Part shown: piece after piece, positions 25,835 to 34,145 of the stretch
Position numbering within the stretch: position 1 is the first letter of the stretch
Layout: every line of letters starts with the position of its first letter
NCBI RefSeq assembly: GCF_031569985.1
Contig: NZ_JAMQKA010000006.1
Coordinates: 62,001 to 126,000, forward strand
Length of the DNA stretch: 64,000 nt
From: JAMQKA01 sp031569985
GTDB lineage: Bacteria; Bacteroidota; Rhodothermia; Balneolales; Balneolaceae
Direction of reading: 5' to 3'
The notes under the pieces: model-generated
The model's input: only the letters and a program-made list of their open reading frames with translations
Told to the model about the DNA's origin: nothing
The model's database searches: none
Position numbers and translations under genes: made by a program

Positions 25835-26890
25835 TTATCCGAAAAACTTGCCGGATTTCTTGCGAGCTTCAAAATGAGCTTTGGCCAGGGCCGATCGCTT
25901 GCCTTCCGGGCTTAAATCCAGGTGACTGCTGCCATCTTCCTTATCAAAATCGAAGTCCAGTTCTTTGGTGACTTTTTTCAGATCGTCAATATGGGTTTGG
26001 GTGGCAAACTCTTCATCAGTACGTGGGCACTTGGCCATGCCACGCCGTTGGCCTTCATGCTTATAGAGGTTGGCCCCCAGTTGTGCCAGGCGCTGAAAAA
26101 TATGAAAGAACTTACCGAATGGCAGCCAGATTAAAAACAGGATCACCATGATGGCATGCGTCACCGCCATAAACTGGTAGGTTTTACCTTCCAAAAAAGT
26201 ATAATCATAGGAAATGCCGAGTCCCGTAACAGAAATGGCAATCAATAAAATGAGCGGAAGCCAGTCGCCCTCGAACGTTTGGGTGGCAATGAGACCTCCA
26301 TCGGTAAGCCTGCGTTTTATCATGATTACGGCGCCGATCGTGACCAGAACCGAGCACCAAACCAGCCCGTGAAAAGCGATAAAAGCCAGGGGAGATCCAA
26401 GTTTAAAGGTGCCCGCCTCAAATCCGAACAGCATGGCGTAGTAGGTGGTATCATCTCCGGGTCTTAATTCGAAATGAATCCATCCGAAAGTTAGCGGTAT
26501 TGTAATGGCAAAAGCGAGCAGGCAGCCGATAGCCAGACAAAAGTGGCCAATCCAGCGGGTACGGCTGCGGTGATAGATGAACCGCTGGAAGAGAATATTT
26601 TCAAAAAAAAGGCGATTAGAACGTATCAGGTAAGGAATGAAGTCTCTGCTGAACAAAAACTGCAGGCTTCGTTTCCAGTATAGCTTTGTAGGAGGGCGCT
26701 GCAGCCAAACCGAGTATCTGTAGGTAATTCCGAACACGGCAAAGATGGTTCCCACGAGGTAGGCAAACAGGGCGGGGTCAAAATTTTGCAGGTTTCTTGA
26801 GCCAACCAGTACCAGTACGATTACTCCCAGGGAAACCAACGTAGCATTGAGAAGTGCCTTTCGATTCAGAGTCTTGAATAGTCGGAGCAT
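25835..26890 (-). CDS. NarI-like cytochrome b membrane subunit
   Basis: A 351-residue protein with about six hydrophobic helices. Candidate haem ligands are His in WIGHFCL, FHGLVWC, VTHAIMV and KFFHIF. The C-terminal ~80 residues are hydrophilic and acidic. It precedes the molybdoenzyme by 20 nt, heads the operon, and is divergent from mobA. It is likely the quinol-oxidising anchor of the complex. Confidence 0.75.
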   Translation of the reverse strand: MLRLFKTLNRKALLNATLVSLGVIVLVLVGSRNLQNFDPALFAYLVGTIFAVFGITYRYSVWLQRPPTKLYWKRSLQFLFSRDFIPYLIRSNRLFFENILFQRFIYHRSRTRWIGHFCLAIGCLLAFAITIPLTFGWIHFELRPGDDTTYYAMLFGFEAGTFKLGSPLAFIAFHGLVWCSVLVTIGAVIMIKRRLTDGGLIATQTFEGDWLPLILLIAISVTGLGISYDYTFLEGKTYQFMAVTHAIMVILFLIWLPFGKFFHIFQRLAQLGANLYKHEGQRRGMAKCPRTDEEFATQTHIDDLKKVTKELDFDFDKEDGSSHLDLSPEGKRSALAKAHFEARKKSGKFFG

Positions 26891-27020
26891 AAGGTAAAAA
26901 GTTTAGGCAACTTGACAGCTCTGTTGCAGTCCTCAAATCCTGAAATTATTCTGGCAAAATAAACCTTGTACAAAGGCTAACTTTATTTGCAATTAGATGC
27001 AATTTAAATAATATAGCTAT

Positions 27021-27605
27021 ATGCCGAATAGCATAAAAAATATTACAGGTTTCGTAATGGCGGGAGGGGGAAGCCGGCGTTTCGGCAGTAAAGTCGATAA
27101 GGCACTGGTCCCTTTCCGGGGCAAGCCGCTTATACTTCATCCGGCTGAAACGTTAGCTGATTTTTTTGCAGAGGTAACTATTATTGCCAAGAATCGCCCG
27201 GCTTACGAGAATTTGGGTTTCCCGGTGATTGAGGATGCCCATGAAGCTCAAAATCCACTGGTCGGAATTTATACCGGTTTGAAGTTCAGTTCTACCCCCT
27301 GGAATTTCTTTGCGGCATGTGATATGCCATTTCTGTCGGATAAGGTCATTGAAAAACTGATGAAAACTGTTGTTGAAAATGATGGCGGACAGGCAAAAAT
27401 AATTGTGCCCAAAACGGGAGCCTGCCTTCAGCCGATGGCTGCTCTGTATCACCGGTCACTTATTGATATTATTGAAGAAAAACAGGATGAAATTGATTCG
27501 CTTAAAGCCTTAATTAACCATGTTCCCGCTTTGGAAATAAACTTCGAATCCGACAGGGCTTTTATCAATGTCAACACCCGAGAACAGCTCCGAAATCTTC
27601 ATTGA
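27021..27605 (+). CDS. mobA: Molybdenum cofactor guanylyltransferase (copy 1)
   Basis: A 194-residue nucleotidyltransferase with the signature FVMAGGGSRRFGSKVDKALVPF (GTP loop), NPLVGIYTGL, AACDMPFLS (metal-binding Asp) and a C-terminal FINVNTREQL. It adds GMP to molybdopterin to give the MGD form needed by NarG- and NasA-type enzymes. It overlaps moaA by 38 nt and is divergent from the molybdoenzyme operon. Its near-paralogue lies at 49833-50405. Confidence 0.9.
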   Translation: MPNSIKNITGFVMAGGGSRRFGSKVDKALVPFRGKPLILHPAETLADFFAEVTIIAKNRPAYENLGFPVIEDAHEAQNPLVGIYTGLKFSSTPWNFFAACDMPFLSDKVIEKLMKTVVENDGGQAKIIVPKTGACLQPMAALYHRSLIDIIEEKQDEIDSLKALINHVPALEINFESDRAFINVNTREQLRNLH

Positions 27606-28572
27606 CAATTACGGCCGGCGTATGAATTATCTGCGCCTGGCGGTGACCGATCGCTGCAATCTGCGCTGCCGGTATTGCATGCCCGAGGAAGGGGTCCCGC
27701 ACGTACCAAAAGAGAACCTGCTCTCCTGGGAGGAGAACCTGCGGCTGAGCGGGATCATGATAAATCACGGGGTTACAAAAATTCGCATTACGGGGGGAGA
27801 GCCGTTTGTTCGCAAGGGACTGACCGGTTTCCTGGAGCAGCTGAAAGCGCGGTACCCGGACTTGAATATCGGCATTACCACCAATGCGGTATTGCTTGAA
27901 AGGCATCTTGAACGCTTGAAAAGTGCGGGGATTACGTCCCTGAATATTAGCCTCGACAGCCTGAGCCCGGAAGGATTCTATACAATCACCCGGCGCGATA
28001 ATTTTCATGATACCTGGGATGCCATCCAGCAGGCCATCAACATGGGATTTGATATAAAAATTAACATGGTTATCCAGGCGGGGCTGAATGATCATGAGAT
28101 CCTCGATTTTGCCGACCTGACGGAAACCCTGCCCATAAATGTACGATATATCGAGCCGATGCCTTTTTCAGGTGATTTGTATGAGGATCACCAATCTTTT
28201 TCTTTTAAGGAAATTAAAAAAGAACTCGCGAAAAAGTACGTATTGATTCCGGATGGTACCGCGAAAAGCGGGGTGGCCAATCAGTTCAAAATAGAGGGAC
28301 ATCCCGGGAAAATCGGAATTATCAATGCGTATTCGCGCACGTTTTGCGCCACCTGCTCGCGCATGCGGGTCTCGGCACTGGGACAGATGCGCACTTGTCT
28401 TTATGGCGAAAATGTGCTGGATTTACGCGAGCTGTTTCGTTGCGGATCCCCGGACTCCGTCATTGCCGATGCAATCCAAAAAGTGTTAAACCAAAGATTT
28501 AAAGATGGGTTTGAGGCTGAGAATCATAGAAAAGAGAAGCAGTTTGAGAGTATGTCGGCAATAGGCGGTTAA
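27568..28572 (+). CDS. moaA: GTP 3',8-cyclase (copy 1)
   Basis: A 334-residue radical SAM enzyme. The N-terminal cluster Cys are 30, 34 and 37 (RCNLRCRYC); the C-terminal cluster is CATCSRMRVSALGQMRTC, and the chain ends in the SAIGG tail needed for catalysis. It performs the first step of molybdopterin synthesis. The start ATG (27568) lies inside mobA, an overlap of 38 nt that is identical in the second mobA-moaA pair, supporting this start. Confidence 0.93.
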   Translation: MSTPENSSEIFIDNYGRRMNYLRLAVTDRCNLRCRYCMPEEGVPHVPKENLLSWEENLRLSGIMINHGVTKIRITGGEPFVRKGLTGFLEQLKARYPDLNIGITTNAVLLERHLERLKSAGITSLNISLDSLSPEGFYTITRRDNFHDTWDAIQQAINMGFDIKINMVIQAGLNDHEILDFADLTETLPINVRYIEPMPFSGDLYEDHQSFSFKEIKKELAKKYVLIPDGTAKSGVANQFKIEGHPGKIGIINAYSRTFCATCSRMRVSALGQMRTCLYGENVLDLRELFRCGSPDSVIADAIQKVLNQRFKDGFEAENHRKEKQFESMSAIGG

Positions 28573-28660
28573 CAGCCTGTGTGAAAAAGTGTTCCGTTGC
28601 GGGATCGTGACCTTCTTTATGAGGTCGTTGCAACACCCTGTTTGGCTTAATTCCGGCATT

Positions 28661-28730
28661 TTTGCGGATTGGAAATCCTCATTCCGACAGATTCTCTGTC
28701 GGGACTGCTGGAGTTGGGATGTCGAATCCG
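28661..28730. repeat. REP-like hairpin cluster
   Basis: Small perfect hairpins follow one another: GGATT-GGA-AATCC at 28666-28678, CCGACAG-ATTCT-CTGTCGG at 28684-28702, and GGGATGTCGAATCC at 28716-28729. Upstream GACCT-N8-AGGTC (28609-28626) adds another. This resembles REP/BIME-type repeats linked to Y1 transposases, but no second copy is present in the window, so the class is a guess. Confidence 0.35.
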
Positions 28731-28783
28731 TGATCAGACAGATTAAGACAAAACAATGGTTTGGTAAAATCTTCTTTGCCCGT

Positions 28784-29037
28784 TAGCCCGTATTTTTCAA
28801 AAATACTTATGTTGTATCGCCACAAGCCACTACACAACAAGGAATCAGGTCTATTGTTATCGCTTTTTGGAAACTACAGGGCGTTTTTTCTACGAAATGT
28901 ACCCCTCAGCGGCGTTGAAGGTCGCTCTCCTACGCCAAGGCTTCGGAGGATAACCCACATTCGCCTGCCCTACATAGCTTTACGCCACGGAGGGCCTTAC
29001 TGAGGGAAAAGTTTCTTGGTGAAGTAAAGTCAGGTTA
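28784..29037. mobile_element. MITE-like repeat, copy 4 (254 bp, diverged)
   Basis: Its left part (TAGCCCGTATTTTT) matches copy 2. About 110 nt from TTATGTTGTATCGCC to CAGCGGCGTTGAAG match copy 1 closely; the right end TTCTTGGTGAAGTA...CAGGTTA matches copies 1 and 3. The centre (about 28920-28995) is replaced by unrelated hairpin-like sequence with CTACGCCAAGGCTTCGGAGG. The last TTA (29035-29037) is the stop codon of the convergent hydrolase gene. Confidence 0.6.
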
Positions 29038-29766
29038 AACCGGCTGTTCCAGAAGCTCAACAAATGTATCTGCGCTGATAACAGGTGCAAAAAGATTATT
29101 GATGCGTTCCATAGCAGCGGCTTCATCTTCTGGCTTTTCACAACCGGTGGCATCGCCTATAACAATGGGTAAATATCCGTAATCGCGGGCCAGGCGGGTA
29201 TTTCCCTCAATGCACCAGTCCAGGTGAAGTCCCGTAAACACAATTACTTCTACACCCTTTCTGGCCAATTCTATCGGTAACGGAGTCCCAACAAAAGCCG
29301 TCTGCAATGCACATTCTCTGTAATGAGAGTCTTCGGGGGCAACCAGCTCCTGCAGTTCCTCGGGAAGTTCATTGTCCCACTTCTTCTTTTCCTCTGTTAC
29401 CTCCAGGCCTTCCGTCCAGGTACTGTACTGGACCTCATCAAAAATCGTTTTGGGATAATCATCCCGGTATATGTCGTATCCAACCCAGTTGAATGAAACA
29501 AAGTTATCCGCTTTTCTTGCGGCCTTTATCACTTTTATCGTGGCAGGAAGACTTCCACGCTCCCGGTGATTCTCGTGTCCCAGGGCTCCCTCTTTTTCAT
29601 ATAGACATTTATTTTGGCTGACAGACGTAAAAGCGGCCTTTCGTTTAAGAATTTTTGGCAGATTCAGCTTTTTCCACTGCGGTGCAAGCTCGGGAATGGC
29701 ATGAATACCCCCTTTTTTCTTATTACTAACACTATCTGTGCTTTCCTTTAATCCAATGTTCTCCAT
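29035..29766 (-). CDS. Isochorismatase-like cysteine hydrolase
   Basis: A 243-residue protein of the isochorismatase superfamily, with the nucleophilic Cys in LHLDWCIEGNTRLARDYGY and GDATGCEKPEDEAAAMERI after it. An unusual N-terminal ~75 residues, basic and rich in Lys, precede the domain, and the usual N-terminal Asp motif is not obvious. The start at 29766 was taken because upstream sequence to it holds a terminator-like hairpin. It probably cleaves an amide or ester; the substrate is unknown. Expression may be controlled by the leader at 29831-29974. Confidence 0.78.
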   Translation of the reverse strand: MENIGLKESTDSVSNKKKGGIHAIPELAPQWKKLNLPKILKRKAAFTSVSQNKCLYEKEGALGHENHRERGSLPATIKVIKAARKADNFVSFNWVGYDIYRDDYPKTIFDEVQYSTWTEGLEVTEEKKKWDNELPEELQELVAPEDSHYRECALQTAFVGTPLPIELARKGVEVIVFTGLHLDWCIEGNTRLARDYGYLPIVIGDATGCEKPEDEAAAMERINNLFAPVISADTFVELLEQPV

Positions 29767-29830
29767 GGTATTTGTTTTTCTCAACGTTAAAAATATTGGT
29801 TGCGCGCTTGTTGAAACTCCACAAAACAAA

Positions 29831-29864
29831 AAAGCCCGCTCACCTGAATGGCGAGCGGGCTTTT
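29831..29864 (-). terminator. Intrinsic terminator or attenuator hairpin
   Basis: AAAGCCCGCTC (29831-29841) pairs perfectly with GAGCGGGCTTT (29853-29863), and the minus-strand transcript then has a long T-rich run (TTTTTTGTTTTGT). It lies 64 nt upstream of the hydrolase ATG and 22 nt after the stop of the Cys-rich leader ORF, so it can attenuate hydrolase expression. It could also simply terminate the upstream DUF4920 transcript. Confidence 0.8.
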
Positions 29865-29884
29865 AATCTGGTTTGTCTTGTTCG

Positions 29885-29974
29885 CTATGTTTCTTCGAAA
29901 AAAATCAAACAGTTGCCACTCATCCAACAGGTATGACGCATGATACCCATACAACAACACTCGCACATACACAT
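29885..29974 (-). CDS. Cys-rich short leader peptide (candidate attenuator)
   Basis: An ATG at 29974 opens a 29-codon frame beginning M-C-M-C-E-C-C-C-M-G-I-M and ending before TAG at 29885-29887. Seven of 29 residues are Cys (positions 2, 4, 6, 7, 8, 16, 22) and five are Met, far above background. The intrinsic hairpin at 29831-29864 follows within 22 nt. Cys-rich leader peptides with downstream terminators are known to sense charged tRNA-Cys supply in other bacteria. No clear ribosome-binding site or promoter was seen, and a competing anti-terminator fold was not worked out. Confidence 0.5.
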   Translation of the reverse strand: MCMCECCCMGIMRHTCWMSGNCLIFFEET

Positions 29975-30126
29975 ATTGGATATATGGTTTTTCACAATAC
30001 TCAACAATTTGCTTATCGTTTCAGGGAACGAATTTATGGTAATAATGTTAGAAACACAATCATTAGTTTTTTAACATCAAGTGCTCTAAGCGGCAGGCCT
30101 TTTGTTATTGATAATGTGCTGTTCAC

Positions 30127-30546
30127 TTAATCCCCCAGTAACACCCCCACTGCTTCCAGTCGATATTCTACCTCGGAACCTTCCTCCGTTGCCTCCTTAA
30201 AAGCGGTGCCCTCGACAATCATCATACGCCCGGCCGATTCGGTGGGAATAAAGAAGCTGTAGTCCTTAAATTTAACCCTTATTTTTTGATCGTCCTCGGT
30301 CTCAAATTGCGCCCAGCAGCCCACCTTGTCGCAGACCGCCGTTACGGTTCCCTGCACCTTGATGCGGTTTCCTTCATCAGAAAAATGATCAATGGCTGCC
30401 GTTGCATCCATCGCATCCTCAGCGGTTATTGATTCACCATACTCTTCCCAGCCATCCTGTGCGTTAGCGGGTTGAAACATTATTCCGAACAAGAGCACGG
30501 AACATGCAAAAATATAGGTCAGAAAAGTCTTATTTGATGTTTTCAT
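30127..30546 (-). CDS. Exported DUF4920 protein
   Basis: A 139-residue protein with a signal peptide (MKTSNKTFLTYIFACSVLLFG..., cleavage probably near QPANAQ). The mature part has the DUF4920 features EGNRIKVQGTVTAVCDKVGCWAQFE, with a Cys pair (likely disulfide or metal), and VKFKDYSFFIPTE. The family is periplasmic with an OB-fold-like pattern; its function is unknown. It follows the methyltransferase by 62 nt. Confidence 0.85.
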   Translation of the reverse strand: MKTSNKTFLTYIFACSVLLFGIMFQPANAQDGWEEYGESITAEDAMDATAAIDHFSDEGNRIKVQGTVTAVCDKVGCWAQFETEDDQKIRVKFKDYSFFIPTESAGRMMIVEGTAFKEATEEGSEVEYRLEAVGVLLGD

Positions 30547-30608
30547 CTTAACAGTTGTTTTTGGTATAGGTATTATTTTTTTGTGATATAAGATATGCCA
30601 ACGACAGA

Positions 30609-31382
30609 CTACTTTTTCCGGGCAACGACCGCGATGGCATTCATGTGTTCTTGATATTTTGTGAACACCCCGCGCATAGCCAAAATGCGCCTGCGAACCT
30701 TGGGACGAGCGGTAATATTAAAACAGATTTTCAGCGCTCGCAGAAAGCCCTCGTCATCCACCATGCGGCTGAATTCGAGCAGCTTCATAGCGTTCGTTTT
30801 TATATTGATGACTTCAAATCCCTGCTGTTCTATCAGCGTAATCCATTCATCCCGGCTAAGCGGACGAGCATTAACACGGATCGTTTTCGCCAGCTCTTTT
30901 TGAATGGCAGCCTTGTGATCTTCGGATCGAATATCAACCAACCCCAGCTCGTGGATGCCATAGAGGCCGCCCGGCTTCAGGATACGGTGCGCTTCGCCGA
31001 TAATCTCAGCCTTGCGGTGGTCGGCCTGCATGGTAAGCATGGCTTCTCCATACACCTTGTTGACTGCATTCGGCTCCAATGGCGTCTGGGAGGCATCTGC
31101 CTGTATAATTCGGCAGTGATCGCCCGAAATAATGTGACTTAAATCCTCGGCCGCATCTTCATCGAGCTCGATAGCGGTATATGATTTGGGATCTTGCTTG
31201 AGGGCCAGGGAGGCTGTAAACCCGAGGCCGGGAGCAAACTCTACAATATCGTCTTCGCTACCGATGTTCATGGCATCAATGAGGGAAGTCGTCAGCTCCT
31301 TGCCTCCGGGTCGTAACACTTTTTTGCCCATGGCTGCCAGCAGCCAGTGTCCCGGCAGCTTTTCTAATGGTCCGTCTTTCAT
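30609..31382 (-). CDS. Class I SAM-dependent methyltransferase
   Basis: A 257-residue Rossmann methyltransferase with motif I VEFAPGLGFTASLAL, the acidic motif II TAIELDEDAAED and motif III/IV IIQADASQTPL ... ILKPGGLYGIHELGLVDI. The C-terminus with FNITARPKVRRRILAMRG is family-specific. The small-molecule substrate is unknown. It sits 76 nt downstream of the TonB receptor and 62 nt before DUF4920, an unusual trio. Confidence 0.85.
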   Translation of the reverse strand: MKDGPLEKLPGHWLLAAMGKKVLRPGGKELTTSLIDAMNIGSEDDIVEFAPGLGFTASLALKQDPKSYTAIELDEDAAEDLSHIISGDHCRIIQADASQTPLEPNAVNKVYGEAMLTMQADHRKAEIIGEAHRILKPGGLYGIHELGLVDIRSEDHKAAIQKELAKTIRVNARPLSRDEWITLIEQQGFEVINIKTNAMKLLEFSRMVDDEGFLRALKICFNITARPKVRRRILAMRGVFTKYQEHMNAIAVVARKK

Positions 31383-31458
31383 ATATCAATAGAAAAAATT
31401 AAGAGTACCTACCAGAACAGGCACAGCCGTTCGACAGGTACTCCATACGTTAAGGGAT

Positions 31459-33903
31459 CTAATTTATAAAGTAGCAGAATCCGGCCATGAGGCTGCGACC
31501 CGAGCCCGGGATAAAGGTGGTGACCTCATCGGGCGTGAGCGGTTGCGGGGGCGGGTCGGTGACTTTATCCCGAATCAGATAGCTGCTGGCATAAGTAGTG
31601 TCAAAAAGGTTGTTGCCTTCTACAAAAAAGTTGATCGAATTGGAGGAGTGGATACCAATTCTGGCGCCCCAAAGAGCATAACTTTGTTGATATAAAGTAT
31701 TTTGATGGTCGGTTGGGGTATCGGTCGGTACCATCTCCAAATTTAGATTCAAAAAGGCACCTGAGGGATGGCTGTATTCAATCGCTGAATTAATATAATG
31801 TTTGGGTATTCCAGCAATACGGTTGCCTTCATAGGCACCCTCGTCAAAATAAAAATCGCTAAATGTATAACTACCGTCAAAGGTAATCTTATCCCCCGAT
31901 CGCGTGAATAAATTGCGCAGCAACGTGAACGAGAGTCCGGCTTCAAGCCCTTGGTGGATCGTTCGATCCGGATAGTTGCGGGTGGTGCCGGATATGCCGA
32001 ACAGTTCGGTGGCGGTGAGCAGCTCGTTGGCAACACGCGAATGATAGAGACTGATGTTCCAGCTAAACCAGTTGTTGCTTCCGCGCGATCCGACTTCGAA
32101 TGTGGTTGCTTCCTGGGCATCCAGCTCAACGGCTTTAAACTGTTCCGGACTTTTATTGGGATTGCCACCCGAGATGTTGATCAGCTCGTCAAAGGTAGGC
32201 GGCTCAAAGCTGCGGCTTACGTTACCGTACAGTTGAAAGCTCGACTCATTTTCATACAGGAATCCGATTTTGGGGTTGAATCCCCAGTAGGATTGATCCA
32301 GAGATTGGGCAGGGGCACTAAACGTACCGTACTGATCTTTTGGAGCTATATAAAAGGGACGGGCATCCGGATTAGATAAATTATCGGTATTGTTTCTAAT
32401 GCTGTGGACAAGCTGCAAGGTAGCCACAGAATTGAAATTCTCCGTGAACGCATAGCGATGATTTAGGTACGAACCCACATTTGCAGCCCACAACGAATTG
32501 TCGGCGAACTGTCGCCCCCTTTGACCGCCTTCATTGACAAAATACCGGCGCTCGGTTTGTCCGAAACTGCTAAAGACACCGGCGTTTAACTCATGTTTGC
32601 CGAGCATGCCGCTGTACCGCACATCAAAGCCGCCACCGTTGCTGTCGCTGTGTTTTACGCCTACCGTAATGGGATAGGTAAAGGTATCATCAAGGTTTTG
32701 GTAGTGGGCGGAAAGCTGCAGGCTGTTATTGGAGTTAATCTGATACTCCGTTTTTTGAGCAATACGGAAAGCCCGTGATTCGCGACCGGGTTTATCCTTT
32801 ACAACGTTGGGGCCAATGCTTTGTGGCGGATTTACGCCCGGATTTATATCCGTTGCATCGGATTTCATTTGTTGCCTGTTAAGCGGACCCGGAATATCGA
32901 ACGCCATATCGGTAAAGGTAAAATAGAGTCGCGATTCCAGATCGGAAGAAAATTTGTGTCCGGCATTAAAAGTGGCGTTCAGACGATCGCTGGAATTCCA
33001 CTCACGAAATCCATCAGATTGGTTGTATGACAGGGAAGCATACAGGTCATTATTTCCAAAAACGTGTCCCGTTGAAACGGCCCCGTTATAGGTGTTATAG
33101 CTTCCTCCTTCTAATTTAAGACGCAGCGGTTCTGCATTATGACCACTTTTGGAAATCATGTTGACGACACCGCCCAAGGTGGCCGAACCGTATTTCAGTG
33201 CATTGGATCCGCGCTTAACCTCAATATGATCAGCTGCCTGTGGTTCCAGAAGACCAATAATATAGGTACCGTCAGCTTGATTTATACGGACGCCATCCTG
33301 CAGGAGCAAAACGCCTCGTTGCTGTGGATTACTTTGAATTCCTGAGCCTCGAATGTTTAACCGGGGCTGATCGTTGCTTCCAAAAAATTCCTGGATGATA
33401 ACCCCGGGTTCAGCTCCCAGCGCATCTTTAAGGGTAAGCGACCGTTGGGAGTTAAACTTGTCAAGATTGGTAATATTCACTCCCCCGGGTATCTTGTAAT
33501 TTAGTTTCTTTGTGTTTGCAAAAGCCGACTGAGTAAGGCTGGGATTACCAGTAACGGTAATTTCTGACAGATTTTGGCTTTCCGAATTTAAAATAATACT
33601 CAGCTTTGTTACCTGTCCTTCATAAACGGTAACGGTACGCTTGACAGTTTCGAAACCCACATATGATAGTTCGATACTATGCGTACCGGCCGGCAGCTCC
33701 AGTTCAAAGAACCCGGAATCAGAGGTTGCAGTGCCGTAGGAATCTCCATTATCGGTAACGGTGATATTTACATCTGAAAGCAGTTCCCCGTTTTGATTAT
33801 AGACAACGCCTTGAACACGGCCATTGCCGTCTTGGGCATACGTGGCGAATGGATTACATATGAGCAAAAGTGAGACCAGAAAATAGAACTTAAGGGATTG
33901 CAT
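31459..33903 (-). CDS. TonB-dependent outer membrane receptor
   Basis: An 814-residue receptor. A signal peptide (1-23, ending at TYAQ) precedes a carboxypeptidase-D regulatory-like domain (about 28-100: VQGVVYNQNGELLSDVNITV), then the plug (LTLKDALGAEPGVIIQEF ... RLNIRGSGIQ ... VLLLQDGVRINQADG) and a long barrel to the C-terminus. The small plug-only architecture without SusC-specific motifs suggests transport of a metal complex, siderophore or other small ligand. It lies divergently from the 34146 gene; palindrome site 3 lies 90 nt upstream. Confidence 0.92.
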   Translation of the reverse strand: MQSLKFYFLVSLLLICNPFATYAQDGNGRVQGVVYNQNGELLSDVNITVTDNGDSYGTATSDSGFFELELPAGTHSIELSYVGFETVKRTVTVYEGQVTKLSIILNSESQNLSEITVTGNPSLTQSAFANTKKLNYKIPGGVNITNLDKFNSQRSLTLKDALGAEPGVIIQEFFGSNDQPRLNIRGSGIQSNPQQRGVLLLQDGVRINQADGTYIIGLLEPQAADHIEVKRGSNALKYGSATLGGVVNMISKSGHNAEPLRLKLEGGSYNTYNGAVSTGHVFGNNDLYASLSYNQSDGFREWNSSDRLNATFNAGHKFSSDLESRLYFTFTDMAFDIPGPLNRQQMKSDATDINPGVNPPQSIGPNVVKDKPGRESRAFRIAQKTEYQINSNNSLQLSAHYQNLDDTFTYPITVGVKHSDSNGGGFDVRYSGMLGKHELNAGVFSSFGQTERRYFVNEGGQRGRQFADNSLWAANVGSYLNHRYAFTENFNSVATLQLVHSIRNNTDNLSNPDARPFYIAPKDQYGTFSAPAQSLDQSYWGFNPKIGFLYENESSFQLYGNVSRSFEPPTFDELINISGGNPNKSPEQFKAVELDAQEATTFEVGSRGSNNWFSWNISLYHSRVANELLTATELFGISGTTRNYPDRTIHQGLEAGLSFTLLRNLFTRSGDKITFDGSYTFSDFYFDEGAYEGNRIAGIPKHYINSAIEYSHPSGAFLNLNLEMVPTDTPTDHQNTLYQQSYALWGARIGIHSSNSINFFVEGNNLFDTTYASSYLIRDKVTDPPPQPLTPDEVTTFIPGSGRSLMAGFCYFIN

Positions 33904-33992
33904 GTCGGAGATTAACGTTTTAGTGATTAGGGTTAGATAATTTTGATCAACCTTATACAGTTTATTTAGACTGAATATAAATAGATATAATA

Positions 33993-34008
33993 AAGATTAA
34001 AATATCTT
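33993..34008. promoter_or_regulatory. AAGA-N8-TCTT palindrome, site 3
   Basis: AAGA-TTAAAATA-TCTT with extended TAAAGA...TCTTTTA, between the divergent TonB receptor and the 34146 gene (90 and 138 nt from the starts). Confidence 0.4.
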
Positions 34009-34145
34009 TTATTCTTTTTATTGTAACCTTGCCATGGTGGAAGGCTGCAAATGTTACACGCAAGCGATAGAAATGGAATATTGAGAACCGTAATAGAACA
34101 GGATACGAAACAGGTATTCTATAATAATTTTACAGTTGGAAATCG

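Noticed and set aside
28589..28786. Short plus-strand frame of 65 codons after moaA
   Set aside because: It lies in hairpin-rich repeat DNA and has Cys/Trp-rich random composition.
29873..30130. Plus-strand frame of 85 codons opposite the leader peptide
   Set aside because: No homology-like pattern and no ribosome site; the minus strand explains the sequence better.
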